Under the pieces are notes generated by a model. That model was given only the letters and a program-made list of their open reading frames with translations, searched no databases and was not told the origin of the DNA. From Merdiplasma sp905207905 (GTDB lineage Bacteria; Bacillota; Clostridia; Lachnospirales; Lachnospiraceae): a stretch of 37,473 nt of DNA. Both the position numbers and the translations under genes were made by a program. Location: the NCBI GenBank assembly GCA_902475025.1, contig CABRXX010000023.1, forward strand, positions 1-37,473. Direction: 5' to 3'. Position 1 is the first letter of the stretch. Every line of letters begins with the position of its first letter. Positions 7,527-15,303 of the stretch are shown one piece after another.

Positions 7527-7826
7527 ATGATGAAGATCAAAACTGGCGATACCGTAAAGGTAATTGCAGGTAAAGATAAAGACAAAGAAGGCAAAGTTCT
7601 GGCTGTAAAGAACGGCAAGGTTCTGGTTGAGGGCATCGGGATGGTGACCAAGCACACCAAACCCTCCGCTGCAAATCAGCAGGGCGGCATCGTAAATAAA
7701 GAGTCCTACATTGACGTTTCTAACGTAATGTATCTTCATAAAGGGAAAGCTACCAGAGTTGGCTTTAAGATGGATGGAGATAAAAAAGTTCGTGTAGCTA
7801 AGGCTACTGGCGAAGTCATCGATTAA
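7527..7826 (+). CDS. rplX: 50S ribosomal protein L24
   Basis: L24 initiates 50S assembly at the 5' end of 23S rRNA. The 99-residue protein has the KOW motif TGDTVKVIAGKDKDKEGKVL at about residues 6-25 and the following VLVEGIGMVTKHTKPSAANQ. Two adjacent ATG codons (7527 and 7530) follow AGGAGGG; the second would give the usual MKIKTGD start. Either choice changes the product by one residue. Confidence 0.97.
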   Translation: MMKIKTGDTVKVIAGKDKDKEGKVLAVKNGKVLVEGIGMVTKHTKPSAANQQGGIVNKESYIDVSNVMYLHKGKATRVGFKMDGDKKVRVAKATGEVID

Positions 7827-7848
7827 TTGAGAGAGGAGGTCGCACAAG

Positions 7849-8388
7849 TTGAGTAGATTAAAAGAAATTTATCAGAATGAAATCGTAGATGCTATGATTA
7901 AGAAATTCGGATATAAAAATATCATGGAAGTTCCGAAGCTGGACAAAGTAGTAGTCAACATGGGTGTTGGTGAAGCAAAGGAAAACGCTAAGGTTCTGGA
8001 GTCTGCTGTGAAGGATATGGAAACCATTACCGGACAGAAGGCAGTTCTGACTAAGGCTAAAAATTCCGTAGCTAACTTCAAGATCCGTGAGGGCATGGCT
8101 ATCGGCTGCAAAACCACTTTGCGTGGTGAGAAGATGTATGAGTTCGTTGACCGTCTCATCAATCTGGCTCTGCCCCGAGTTCGTGACTTCAGAGGTGTTA
8201 ACCCCAACGCATTTGACGGAAGAGGTAACTATGCTCTTGGTATCAAAGAGCAGCTGATCTTCCCTGAGATCGAGTACGATAAAGTTGACAAGGTAAGAGG
8301 TATGGACGTAATCTTTGTTACTACCGCTAAGACCGATGAAGAAGCCCGTGAACTGTTGAGATTATTCAATATGCCGTTTCAGAGATAA
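7849..8388 (+). CDS. rplE: 50S ribosomal protein L5
   Basis: L5 binds 5S rRNA and contacts the P-site tRNA elbow. The 179 residues start MSRLKEIYQNEIVDAMIKKF and have GQKAVLTKAKNSVANFKIRE, RGEKMYEFVDRLINLALPR and the conserved FRGVNPNAFDGRGNYALGIK. It starts with TTG at 7849, about eight bases after GAGGAGG; no ATG or GTG in frame fits the family start. This is one of three TTG-initiated genes in the translation clusters here. Confidence 0.97.
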   Translation: MSRLKEIYQNEIVDAMIKKFGYKNIMEVPKLDKVVVNMGVGEAKENAKVLESAVKDMETITGQKAVLTKAKNSVANFKIREGMAIGCKTTLRGEKMYEFVDRLINLALPRVRDFRGVNPNAFDGRGNYALGIKEQLIFPEIEYDKVDKVRGMDVIFVTTAKTDEEARELLRLFNMPFQR

Positions 8389-8404
8389 TTAGGAGGGAAA
8401 TTTC

Positions 8405-8590
8405 ATGGCTAAGACAGCAATGAAAATTAAACAGCAGCGTGCTCCGAAGTTTTCTACCAGAGCATATACCCGTTGCAGCATCTGCGGACGTCCGCACTCT
8501 GTATTGAGAAAATACGGAATCTGCAGAATTTGCTTCCGTGAACTGGCTTACAAGGGCCAGATCCCCGGAGTAAAGAAAGCAAGCTGGTGA
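8405..8590 (+). CDS. rpsN: 30S ribosomal protein S14, zinc-binding type
   Basis: This is the short, zinc-binding form of S14, common in Gram-positive bacteria. The 61 residues hold four zinc-ligand cysteines at 24, 27, 40 and 43 in the arrangement CSIC and CRIC. AGGAGGG precedes the ATG. A zinc-free paralogue, which replaces this form during zinc limitation in some Firmicutes, is not in the window. A 345-bp non-coding gap follows before rpsH. Confidence 0.98.
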   Translation: MAKTAMKIKQQRAPKFSTRAYTRCSICGRPHSVLRKYGICRICFRELAYKGQIPGVKKASW

Positions 8591-8599
8591 CCGGAAGCA

Positions 8600-8762
8600 C
8601 TTAATGAGTGCAAGCCGTCAGACGCAGCACGAATTTAGTGCGAGGTCGTTCCTGAACCTTGGCGAATGCAAGCCAGTAGGCGAAGCATGAGCATAGTTGA
8701 GGGAACATACCCGGAAAGCTTAATGAGTGCAAGCCGTCAGGCGTAGCACGAATTTAGTGCGG
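8600..8762 (+). repeat. Family A repeat, one full copy plus a partial copy, in the rpsN-rpsH gap
   Basis: The full copy (8600-8714) has CTTAATGAGTGCAAGCCGTC, then GCAGCACGAATTTAGTGCGAGG, then a second half unit ending GAACATACCCGG, in the same order as 3705-3806. A second partial copy (8719-8762) repeats the first 43 bp almost exactly. The GCAC-GAATTTA-GTGC piece can form a hairpin. No coding frame is present. Confidence 0.7.
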
Positions 8763-8777
8763 GGAAACCTATCTGTA

Positions 8778-8864
8778 ACTGCGAAGGATGCGTTTGCAGC
8801 GCACAGGAGTGAAGGTGAAGAGACAGATCGGGATCTTCCTTTCCTTCCTGCTCCATTTCGCAGT
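8778..8864 (+). repeat. Long inverted repeat before rpsH
   Basis: ACTGCGAA (8778-8785) and TTCGCAGT (8857-8864) are perfectly complementary and enclose about 70 bp containing further purine/pyrimidine-rich pairing (GGAGTGAAGG against CCTTCCTGCTCC). No T run follows. The rest of the gap, to 8921, is AT-rich and shows no promoter I trust. Confidence 0.5.
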
Positions 8865-8935
8865 AAGCCGTTATTCAGGCAGCAATTAATTTTAATATAT
8901 AAGAACATGTCAAGTCTTTAAAGGAGGATACTAAC

Positions 8936-9337
8936 ATGGCAATGAACGATCCTATTGCAGATATGCTTACCAGAATCCGTAATGCAAATACTGCAAAACA
9001 TGACACTGTAGATGTACCGGCTTCCAAGATGAAGATTGCAATCGCAAACATTCTTCTGGATGAGGGTTATATCGAGAAATATGATCTGATCGAAGATGGC
9101 GTATTCAAGACCATCCACATCACTCTGAAATATGGCAAAGACAAAAACGAAAAGATCATCAGCGGCTTGAAGAGAATCTCCAAACCTGGTCTTCGTGTTT
9201 ATGCTGGAAAAGATGATATGCCCAGAGTGCTTGGCGGACTGGGTGTGGCTATTATCTCCACAAACCAGGGCGTGATCACTGACAAGCAGGCAAGAAAACT
9301 GAACGTAGGCGGAGAAGTACTGGCATTCGTTTGGTGA
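8936..9337 (+). CDS. rpsH: 30S ribosomal protein S8
   Basis: S8 is a primary 16S rRNA-binding protein of the central domain. The 133-residue protein begins MAMNDPIADMLTRIRNANTA and ends with the RNA-binding segment GVAIISTNQGVITDKQARKL followed by NVGGEVLAFVW. AAAGGAGG lies eight bases upstream of the ATG. S8 is the autogenous repressor of the spc operon in E. coli. Here the gene is flanked on both sides by unusually long hairpin-bearing gaps. Confidence 0.98.
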   Translation: MAMNDPIADMLTRIRNANTAKHDTVDVPASKMKIAIANILLDEGYIEKYDLIEDGVFKTIHITLKYGKDKNEKIISGLKRISKPGLRVYAGKDDMPRVLGGLGVAIISTNQGVITDKQARKLNVGGEVLAFVW

Positions 9338-9349
9338 TTTTGCGAGATT

Positions 9350-9477
9350 TTAGCCATGCAGCTCGACTTCGCTGCGCTGCATCTCGCTGTGGCTGAACGC
9401 CACATACAGACATCTGAAAATCGTCCTACGCAGGCAAGCTTGCTTTGGCCGACTTTTCGATTTCTGTGCATGGCTAA
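9350..9477 (+). repeat. 128-bp inverted-repeat element in the rpsH-rplF gap
   Basis: TTAGCCATGCA (9350-9360) and TGCATGGCTAA (9467-9477) are perfect 11-bp inverted repeats bounding the element. Inside are GCAGC-GCTGC, GTGGC-TGAAC-GCCAC and the palindrome GCAAGCTTGC. The outer stem extends partly through GAAAATCG and CGATTTC. The shape resembles a small non-autonomous mobile element or a processed RNA cruciform. No target-site duplication is obvious. Confidence 0.6.
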
Positions 9478-9548
9478 ACAGGATAGCATACTGAAAACAG
9501 AAAAGCCGATAGTGCTTTTCCGAAAATCTAAGTAAGGAGGAATTAGGC

Positions 9549-10088
9549 ATGTCACGTATTGGAAGAATGCCGGTTGCGATTCCAGCAGGCGTTACTGTTG
9601 AGATCGCAGAGGGTAACAAGGTTACCGTGAAAGGCTCCAAGGGTACTCTGGTAAGAGAACTTCCCGTGGAGATGGAAATTAAAATGGAAGATGGTCATGT
9701 GGTTGTTTCCAGACCCAATGACTTAAAGAGAATGAAAGCTCTTCATGGCTTAACCAGAACTCTGATCCACAACATGGTGGTAGGTGTCAGCGAAGGCTAC
9801 ACAAAGACACTGGAAGTAAACGGTGTTGGTTACAGAGCGGCAAAGAGCGGCAAGAAGCTGACTCTGACTCTGGGTTATTCTCATCCGGTAGAGATGGAAG
9901 ATCCGGAAGGCATCGAGACCAAGGTTGACGGAAACAAGATCATCGTTTCCGGTATCAGCAAAGAGAAAGTCGGCCAGTATGCAGCGGAGATCAGAGAGAA
10001 GAGAAAACCGGAACCCTACAAGGGCAAGGGTATCAAGTATGATACTGAGGTTATCCGCCGTAAAGTTGGTAAGACTGGTAAAAAATAA
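9549..10088 (+). CDS. rplF: 50S ribosomal protein L6
   Basis: L6 sits near the GTPase-associated centre at the base of the L7/L12 stalk. The 179-residue protein is full length: MSRIGRMPVAIPAGVTVEI, the RTLIHNMVVGVSEGYTKTLE domain junction, and the C-terminal RNA-binding signature KRKPEPYKGKGIKY. AAGGAGG precedes the ATG. Transcription must cross the 128-bp inverted-repeat element to reach it, unless an unseen promoter exists. Confidence 0.98.
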   Translation: MSRIGRMPVAIPAGVTVEIAEGNKVTVKGSKGTLVRELPVEMEIKMEDGHVVVSRPNDLKRMKALHGLTRTLIHNMVVGVSEGYTKTLEVNGVGYRAAKSGKKLTLTLGYSHPVEMEDPEGIETKVDGNKIIVSGISKEKVGQYAAEIREKRKPEPYKGKGIKYDTEVIRRKVGKTGKK

Positions 10089-10105
10089 GTAAGGAGAGTG
10101 TGAAA

Positions 10106-10474
10106 ATGGTTAGCAAAGAATCAAGAACGAAAATTCGTGAAAATAAACATAGAAAAATTCGCAACCGTTTCAGCGGTACAGCCGAGAGACCGCGTCTGGC
10201 TGTGTTCAGAAGCAATAATCATATGTATGCACAGATTATTGACGACACCGTTGGAAACACCCTGGTATCTGCCAGCACCCTCCAGAAGGATGTAAACGCA
10301 GACCTGGAAAAGACCAACAATGTTGCAGCAGCAGCACATTTGGGAACCGTAATCGCTAAGAAAGCTTTGGAAAAAGGAATTACAACTGTTGTCTTTGACC
10401 GCGGCGGCTTTATCTATCAGGGTAAAGTAAAAGCTTTAGCAGATGCAGCCAGAGAAGCTGGCCTGGAATTCTAG
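10106..10474 (+). CDS. rplR: 50S ribosomal protein L18
   Basis: L18 helps bind 5S rRNA to the 50S subunit. The 122 residues include KHRKIRNRFSGTAERPRLAV, FRSNNHMYAQIIDD and the C-terminal VVFDRGGFIYQGKVKALADA. The ATG at 10106 is nine bases after AAGGAG; the in-frame GTG at 10100 is too close to that site to be favoured. It lies 17 bases after rplF. Confidence 0.97.
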   Translation: MVSKESRTKIRENKHRKIRNRFSGTAERPRLAVFRSNNHMYAQIIDDTVGNTLVSASTLQKDVNADLEKTNNVAAAAHLGTVIAKKALEKGITTVVFDRGGFIYQGKVKALADAAREAGLEF

Positions 10475-10493
10475 GAAAGGAAGGAAAAGACAC

Positions 10494-11003
10494 ATGAGAC
10501 ATGAGATCATTGATCCGAGTCAGTTTGAATTAAATGACAAAGTAGTAGCGATCAAGCGTGTATCTAAGACCGTAAAGGGCGGACGTAACATGCGTTTCAC
10601 CGCTCTGGTGGTAGTAGGTGACGGAAACGGCCATGTTGGTGCCGGCCTTGGAAAAGCAACCGAGATTCCGGAGGCAATTCGTAAGGGCAAAGAGGACGCT
10701 ATGAAGAAACTTATCACAGTAGCAATGGATGAGAATGCCAGTGTTCCCCATGATTTTGTGGGTAAATTCGGCGGCGCTTCCGTACTGCTGAAGAGAGCTC
10801 CCGAAGGTACCGGTGTGATCGCCGGTGGTCCGGTTCGTAACGTGCTGGATATGGCTGGTATCAAGAATATCCGTACCAAATCCCTGGGCTCCAACAATAA
10901 GCAGAACGTAGTTCTGGCTACCATGGAAGCTCTGAAACAGTTAAAGAGCCCTGAGGAAGTTGCAAGACTTCGCGGCAAATCTGTTGAAGAGATTCTGGGC
11001 TAA
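10494..11003 (+). CDS. rpsE: 30S ribosomal protein S5
   Basis: S5 is part of the mRNA entry site and affects translational accuracy. The 169-residue protein has the double-stranded RNA-binding region VVAIKRVSKTVKGGRNMRFT, then GDGNGHVGAGLGKATEIPEA, and the C-terminal domain LGSNNKQNVVLATMEAL. The ATG at 10494 follows GGAAGGAAAAG; earlier in-frame starts lie inside rplR and lack homology. Confidence 0.97.
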   Translation: MRHEIIDPSQFELNDKVVAIKRVSKTVKGGRNMRFTALVVVGDGNGHVGAGLGKATEIPEAIRKGKEDAMKKLITVAMDENASVPHDFVGKFGGASVLLKRAPEGTGVIAGGPVRNVLDMAGIKNIRTKSLGSNNKQNVVLATMEALKQLKSPEEVARLRGKSVEEILG

Positions 11004-11017
11004 GGAGGAATTGGAAA

Positions 11018-11200
11018 ATGGCAGATAAGTTAAAAATCACATTAGTAAAGTCAACAATTGGTGCAATCCCCAAACATCGCGCAACGGTGAAAGCTCTGGG
11101 TCTCAGAAAACTGAATAAGACCGTTGAAGTGCCTAACAACGATGCGATGAGAGGTATGGTTGCTCAGGTTAAGCATTTAGTAAAAGTAGAAGAAGTTTAA
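11018..11200 (+). CDS. rpmD: 50S ribosomal protein L30
   Basis: L30 is a small 50S protein. The 60 residues start MADKLKITLVKSTIGAIPKH and contain the family signature ATVKALGLRKLNKTVEVPNN. AAGGAGG lies upstream at normal spacing. It falls between rpsE and rplO as in most Firmicutes and is not truncated. Confidence 0.98.
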   Translation: MADKLKITLVKSTIGAIPKHRATVKALGLRKLNKTVEVPNNDAMRGMVAQVKHLVKVEEV

Positions 11201-11224
11201 TTATACAGATAAGGAGGTGTCATC

Positions 11225-11665
11225 ATGGATTTATCAAACTTAAGCCCAGCAGCTGGTTCCGTACAGAGTGATAATTTCAGAAGAGGACGCGGACACGGTT
11301 CAGGAAACGGCAAGACTGCCGGTAAGGGACATAAAGGTCAGAAAGCACGTTCCGGAGCACCCAGAATTGGTTTTGAAGGTGGCCAGATGCCGTTATACAG
11401 AAGACTTCCTAAGAGAGGCTTCAAGAACAGAAACCGTCTGGAGATCGAGGCAATCAATCTGTGTGCTTTGGAAGTATTTGATAACGATGCAGAAGTAACT
11501 GTAGAGTCTCTTCTGGAAAAAGGAATCATCAGAGATGCAAAAGACGGCGTTAAGATCCTGGGTAATGGTGAATTAACCAAGAAGCTGAACGTAAAGGTTA
11601 ATGCCTACAGCGAAAGTGCAAAAGCTAAGATAGAAGAACTTGGTGGAAAAGCTGAGGTGATCTAA
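11225..11665 (+). CDS. rplO: 50S ribosomal protein L15
   Basis: L15 is a late 50S assembly protein. The 146-residue protein has the extended N-terminal tail RRGRGHGSGNGKTAGKGHKG, then FEGGQMPLYRRLPKRGFKN, and ends KIEELGGKAEVI. AAGGAGGTG precedes the ATG. Its stop overlaps the secY start by one base (TAATG), coupling ribosome and translocase synthesis. Confidence 0.98.
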   Translation: MDLSNLSPAAGSVQSDNFRRGRGHGSGNGKTAGKGHKGQKARSGAPRIGFEGGQMPLYRRLPKRGFKNRNRLEIEAINLCALEVFDNDAEVTVESLLEKGIIRDAKDGVKILGNGELTKKLNVKVNAYSESAKAKIEELGGKAEVI

Positions 11666-12984
11666 TGTTTAAGACACTTCGGGATGCTTTTAAGATCAAG
11701 GATATCAGAAACAAACTTTTTTTCACCTTCTTAATGCTGGTGGTAATTCGGTTTGGTTCTCAGCTTCCGGTTCCCGGTGTAAACAGAGAGTTTTTCAGCA
11801 ATTGGTTTGCCAGTCAGCAGGCCAATGGAGCTTTTAATTTCTTCTCTGCCTTCACCGGTGGATCTTTTGAGAGAATGTCCATCTTTGCGTTGAACATTAC
11901 CCCCTATATTACCTCATCCATCATTATGCAGCTGTTGACCATTGCAATCCCTAAACTGGAAGAGATGCAGAGAGACGGCGAAGATGGAAGAAAGAAAATC
12001 CGGACCATTACTCGTTATGTGACGGTTGGTCTGGCTCTCTTTGAGAGTATTGCCATGACCATTGGTTTTGGTAAATCTGGTCTGCTGCAGGAAGTAAACT
12101 TCTTAAGCGGTCTGACTGTAGTAGTAGCTCTCACAGCCGGTTCTGCATTTTTAATGTGGGTCGGTGAGCGTATTACAGAGAAGGGCGTTGGAAATGGTAT
12201 CTCCATCGTTTTGATGATCAATATCCTTTCCCGCGTTCCCCAGGATATTTCCACGCTGTTTAATACTTTCGTAAAGGGTAAAACCCTTGCCAAGGGCGCG
12301 TTGGCTTCTGTAATTATCTTAGCAGTCATCGTGGTAACCATTGTGTTGGTTATTTTGCTCAACAGTGCAATAAGGAAAATTCCGGTGCAGTATGCAAAGA
12401 AAATGCAGGGAAGAAAGCTGGTAGGCGGACAATCTACACACATTCCGCTGAAAGTAAATACTGCAGGTGTAATTCCGGTGATCTTTGCTGGATCTTTAAT
12501 GTCCATCCCTCAGATGATCGTATCATTTACAGGCGGCGGAGCGGGAGAAGGCGTGGGAGCTACGATCCTTGGAATGCTGAACCAGAACAACTGGTTTAAT
12601 TTCCAGGAGCCTATCTACTCTGTTGGTTTGATTTTATATATTGTGCTGATCATTTTCTTCGCATATTTTTATACTTCAATCACCTTCAACCCCATTGAGG
12701 TGGCTGACAATATGAAGAAGCAGGGTGGATTTATTCCAGGCATCCGTCCCGGAAAGCCTACCACGGATTTCCTGAACAAGATTCTGGGATACATCGTATT
12801 TATCGGTGCGGCAGGACTTACTATCGTAGTTCTGATTCCCATCTTCTTCAACGGTGTGTTCGGAGCCTACGTTTCCTTTGGCGGAACATCTATCATTATT
12901 ATTGTAGGCGTAGTTCTGGAGACCATAAAGCAGATCGAATCACAGATGCTGGTTCGCAATTACAAAGGATTTCTCAGCGAATAA
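11665..12984 (+). CDS. secY: Protein translocase subunit SecY
   Basis: SecY is the channel of the Sec membrane protein translocase. The 439 residues carry ten predicted membrane segments. The early QLPVPGVNREFF stretch follows the first membrane helix, the plug region follows FFSAFTGGSFERMSIFALNI, and the cytosolic loops include GERITEKGVGNGISIVLMIN and VQYAKKMQGRKLVGGQSTH, the SecA/ribosome-binding region. It ends VRNYKGFLSE. Translation overlaps rplO. A CTCACCCG/CGGGTGAG hairpin follows, probably attenuating transcription into adk. Confidence 0.98.
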   Translation: MFKTLRDAFKIKDIRNKLFFTFLMLVVIRFGSQLPVPGVNREFFSNWFASQQANGAFNFFSAFTGGSFERMSIFALNITPYITSSIIMQLLTIAIPKLEEMQRDGEDGRKKIRTITRYVTVGLALFESIAMTIGFGKSGLLQEVNFLSGLTVVVALTAGSAFLMWVGERITEKGVGNGISIVLMINILSRVPQDISTLFNTFVKGKTLAKGALASVIILAVIVVTIVLVILLNSAIRKIPVQYAKKMQGRKLVGGQSTHIPLKVNTAGVIPVIFAGSLMSIPQMIVSFTGGGAGEGVGATILGMLNQNNWFNFQEPIYSVGLILYIVLIIFFAYFYTSITFNPIEVADNMKKQGGFIPGIRPGKPTTDFLNKILGYIVFIGAAGLTIVVLIPIFFNGVFGAYVSFGGTSIIIIVGVVLETIKQIESQMLVRNYKGFLSE

Positions 12985-12993
12985 AGACTTCAT

Positions 12994-13021
12994 TCTCACC
13001 CGTCTTAACTGGCGGGTGAGA
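12994..13021 (+). terminator. Hairpin after secY, possible partial terminator
   Basis: TCTCACCCG (12994-13002) and CGGGTGAGA (13013-13021) form a perfect 9-bp stem with a 10-nt loop. The downstream sequence TGTTACTATTT is only weakly T-rich, so partial termination or mRNA stabilisation between secY and adk is more likely than a full stop. Confidence 0.55.
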
Positions 13022-13073
13022 TGTTACTATTTGGCCGCATATTGCGGTGTTTACGAAGAGAGAGGCAGATAAA

Positions 13074-13718
13074 ATGAAGATTATTATGCTTGGTGCACCT
13101 GGGGCAGGAAAAGGAACTCAGGCGAAAATGATTGCAGAAAAGTATTCTATCCCGCATATTTCTACTGGCGATATTTTCCGCTCAAACATCAAGAATGGTA
13201 CAGAACTGGGTACTAAGGCAAAAGCTTACATGGATCAGGGCCTGCTGGTTCCTGATGAGCTGACCTGTGATCTTGTGGTAGACCGCATTAATCAGAGTGA
13301 CTGTAAAAAGGGTTACATTCTGGATGGATTTCCAAGAACCATTCCTCAGGCAAAGGCATTGACGGCCGCTCTGGAAAAGATGAACACATCCATTGACTAT
13401 GCCATTGATGTGGAAGTGCCGGATGAAAATATTGTAAACCGTATGGGCGGCAGACGGGCCTGCACAGGCTGCGGAGCTACCTATCATGTAACATACAATC
13501 CTCCGAAGACAGAGAATGTGTGTGATGCATGCGGAGAAACTTTGATTTTAAGAGAGGATGATAAGCCGGAGACGGTACAGAAGCGTCTGACGGTTTACCA
13601 TGAGCAGACTCAGCCGCTCATCGACTATTATAAAGAGGCGGGAGTTCTGAAAGTCATTGACGGAACTGTGGATATGAAGGATGTATTCGCAGCCATCGCA
13701 GATATTTTGGGAGAATAG
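13074..13718 (+). CDS. adk: Adenylate kinase, zinc-LID type
   Basis: Adk catalyses ATP + AMP to 2 ADP and is essential for nucleotide balance. The 214-residue protein has the P-loop GAPGAGKGT at residues 7-15 and the DGFPRT nucleotide-binding motif at 84-89. Its long LID carries four cysteines at 130, 133, 150 and 153 that bind structural zinc, typical of Gram-positive enzymes. The ATG at 13074 follows GAGAGG and matches the family start. map begins five bases after the stop. Confidence 0.98.
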   Translation: MKIIMLGAPGAGKGTQAKMIAEKYSIPHISTGDIFRSNIKNGTELGTKAKAYMDQGLLVPDELTCDLVVDRINQSDCKKGYILDGFPRTIPQAKALTAALEKMNTSIDYAIDVEVPDENIVNRMGGRRACTGCGATYHVTYNPPKTENVCDACGETLILREDDKPETVQKRLTVYHEQTQPLIDYYKEAGVLKVIDGTVDMKDVFAAIADILGE

Positions 13719-13722
13719 TGCT

Positions 13723-14481
13723 ATGTCAGTAACAGTAAAGTCTGCAAAGGAAATTGAACTAATGCGGGAGGCAGGACGCCTTCTGGAAATTGTTCATGAT
13801 GAACTGGGACAGTTTGTACGCCCGGGTATCTCTACTCTGGATATTGACAGAGAGGGAGAACGGCTGATCAGAAAGCTGGGCTGCGTCCCCAATTTTCTTC
13901 ATTACAACGGATATCCGGCTTCTATCTGTGTATCTGTGAATGATGAAGTGGTGCATGGGATTCCAAGAAAGAATCACATCCTGCAGGAAGGGGACATTGT
14001 GAGCCTGGATGCTGGCCTGATCTACAAAGGCTTTCATTCAGATGCAGCCAGAACCCATGGAGTGGGAAAAATCAGTCCGGAAGCACAGAAGCTGATCGAT
14101 GTGACCAGAGAGAGCTTTTTTAAAGGCATTGAATTTGCCAGATCTGGAGAGCATCTCCACGAGATTTCGGCCGCCATCGGTGCTTATGCAGAGTCCTTTG
14201 GATATGGCGTGGTTCGGGATCTGGTTGGCCATGGCATTGGTACGGCGCTTCATGAAGACCCTCAGATTCCTAATTTTGCTCAGAAGCGAAGAGGCATCCG
14301 GTTAGTCCCCGGAATGACTTTGGCCATTGAGCCTATGATCAATGCGGGAACCTGGGAAGTAGAGTGGCTGGATGATGATTGGACGGTGGTGACTGCTGAT
14401 GGTAAGCTGTCAGCACACTATGAAAATACAGTGCTGATCACGGATGGGGAACCTGAGATTCTGACGATGAGCCATTCGTAA
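13723..14481 (+). CDS. map: Methionine aminopeptidase, type I
   Basis: Map removes the initiator methionine from nascent proteins. The 252-residue protein has the five metal ligands of the family at D96 (SLDAG), D107 (HSDAAR), H170 (GHGIG), E203 (AIEP) and E234 (HYENT), and the substrate-contacting H78 in VVHGIP. There is no N-terminal zinc-finger extension. The ATG at 13723 lies four bases beyond the adk stop, with the ribosome binding site (GGGAG) inside the adk end, so the two genes are translationally linked. Confidence 0.97.
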   Translation: MSVTVKSAKEIELMREAGRLLEIVHDELGQFVRPGISTLDIDREGERLIRKLGCVPNFLHYNGYPASICVSVNDEVVHGIPRKNHILQEGDIVSLDAGLIYKGFHSDAARTHGVGKISPEAQKLIDVTRESFFKGIEFARSGEHLHEISAAIGAYAESFGYGVVRDLVGHGIGTALHEDPQIPNFAQKRRGIRLVPGMTLAIEPMINAGTWEVEWLDDDWTVVTADGKLSAHYENTVLITDGEPEILTMSHS

Positions 14482-14499
14482 GTCAAACAGGAGGATTCT

Positions 14500-14817
14500 A
14501 TGGAACACTTTCATGCCCGTATGCTGGCAGTTTCTCTTGCAGGTCATGATAAGGGAAAACGGTATGTGGTGCTGGCAGAGGAAACAAACGGTTGTTATGT
14601 GGTGGATGGCAGACTGCGGCTTTTGGGAAACCCCAAATGGAAGAATCAGAAGCATCTGCAGCTGATAAAACACCTGCCGGAGGATCTTTTGACCGAGATG
14701 GCACAGATAGAAAACGATGGGGATGTCCGCAGAATACTGGCAGCATATGCCGGAGAAATGAAAAATCCTGCAGCAAACGAACAGGATAACAACCCTGCAG
14801 CGCAGGAACAAATGTAG
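14500..14817 (+). CDS. KOW-domain RNA-binding protein (L14e-like)
   Basis: This 105-residue protein has an N-terminal KOW-like beta fold (ARMLAVSLAGHDKGKRYVVL), followed by DGRLRLLGNPKWKNQKHLQL and a helical tail rich in Asn, Gln and Ala. Proteins of this type are annotated as KOW-domain RNA-binding or L14e-like and lie between map and infA in many Clostridia, which matches the context here. An AGGAGG precedes the ATG closely. Its exact role in translation is not established. Confidence 0.8.
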   Translation: MEHFHARMLAVSLAGHDKGKRYVVLAEETNGCYVVDGRLRLLGNPKWKNQKHLQLIKHLPEDLLTEMAQIENDGDVRRILAAYAGEMKNPAANEQDNNPAAQEQM

Positions 14818-14849
14818 CAGTGGAAACTGTAGAATAAGGAGGTTCATAC

Positions 14850-15068
14850 ATGTCAAAGGCAGACGTTATTGAAGTAGAAGGCACAGTGCTGGAAAAACTT
14901 CCCAATGCAATGTTTAAGGTAGAACTGGAAAATAAGCATGTGGTGCTGGCCCATATCAGTGGAAAGCTTCGCATGAATTTTATCCGTATTCTCCCCGGAG
15001 ATAAGGTGACCATTGAGCTGTCACCCTATGATCTGTCTAAGGGTCGGATTATCTGGAGAGATAAATAA
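14850..15068 (+). CDS. infA: Translation initiation factor IF-1
   Basis: IF-1 occupies the 30S A site during initiation. The 72-residue OB-fold protein starts MSKADVIEVEGTVLEKLPNA and has KHVVLAHISGKLRMNFIRIL and the final KGRIIWRDK. AAGGAGG precedes the ATG. In most Firmicutes rpmJ follows within a few dozen bases; here a 6.3-kb stretch intervenes, and infA is followed by a strong terminator-like element. Confidence 0.98.
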   Translation: MSKADVIEVEGTVLEKLPNAMFKVELENKHVVLAHISGKLRMNFIRILPGDKVTIELSPYDLSKGRIIWRDK

Positions 15069-15084
15069 AATAGGAAAACAAGAG

Positions 15085-15203
15085 AGGGATGCTGCAAAAG
15101 GCTGATCCCGGTGATTTTTAGTAGGTTTTCTCCAAAACAGGTTCGCTTTCGGAGAAAATCATCGGAAAAATATCGCCGGAGGCTTTTGGCAGCGTCCCTT
15201 TAT
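15085..15203 (+). terminator. Nested-hairpin terminator element, family T copy 1
   Basis: The outer strands AGGGATGCTGC-AAAAG (15085-15100) and CTTTT-GCAGCGTCCCT (15183-15199) pair over about 16 positions with one wobble and one bulge, and TTTAT follows. Inside, TTTTCTCC (15126-15133) pairs with GGAGAAAA (15151-15158), flanked by a CCGGTGAT arm. It sits 16 bases after infA and probably ends the S10-spc transcript. The inner hairpin sequence is shared with 15304-15405 and 35822-35945. Confidence 0.75.
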
Positions 15204-15302
15204 TTCATAAGAAATTCCTTCCTAATGAAATAAAAATGCTCCGCAGGATCGCACTGCGGTGGATTGGAAAGATGTCGCTGAGGCAACCCGTTACAGGCGG
15301 AG
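15199..15302 (+). repeat. Intergenic repeat, family R copy 1
   Basis: An AT-rich imperfect palindrome TTTATTTCATAAGAA...ATGAAATAAA (15199-15234) is followed by a GC-rich module containing GGATCGCACTGCGG, GGAAAGATGTCGCTGAGGC and CAGGCGGAG. CTCCGC at 15239-15244 pairs with GCGGAG at 15297-15302. The same two-part unit occurs at 27458-27560, and its palindrome alone at 16776-16812 and 32291-32323. Confidence 0.7.
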
Positions 15303-15303
15303 A

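Noticed and set aside
12015..12506. Minus-strand frame of 163 codons opposite secY
   Set aside because: It is antisense to conserved SecY membrane segments and has no start signals.
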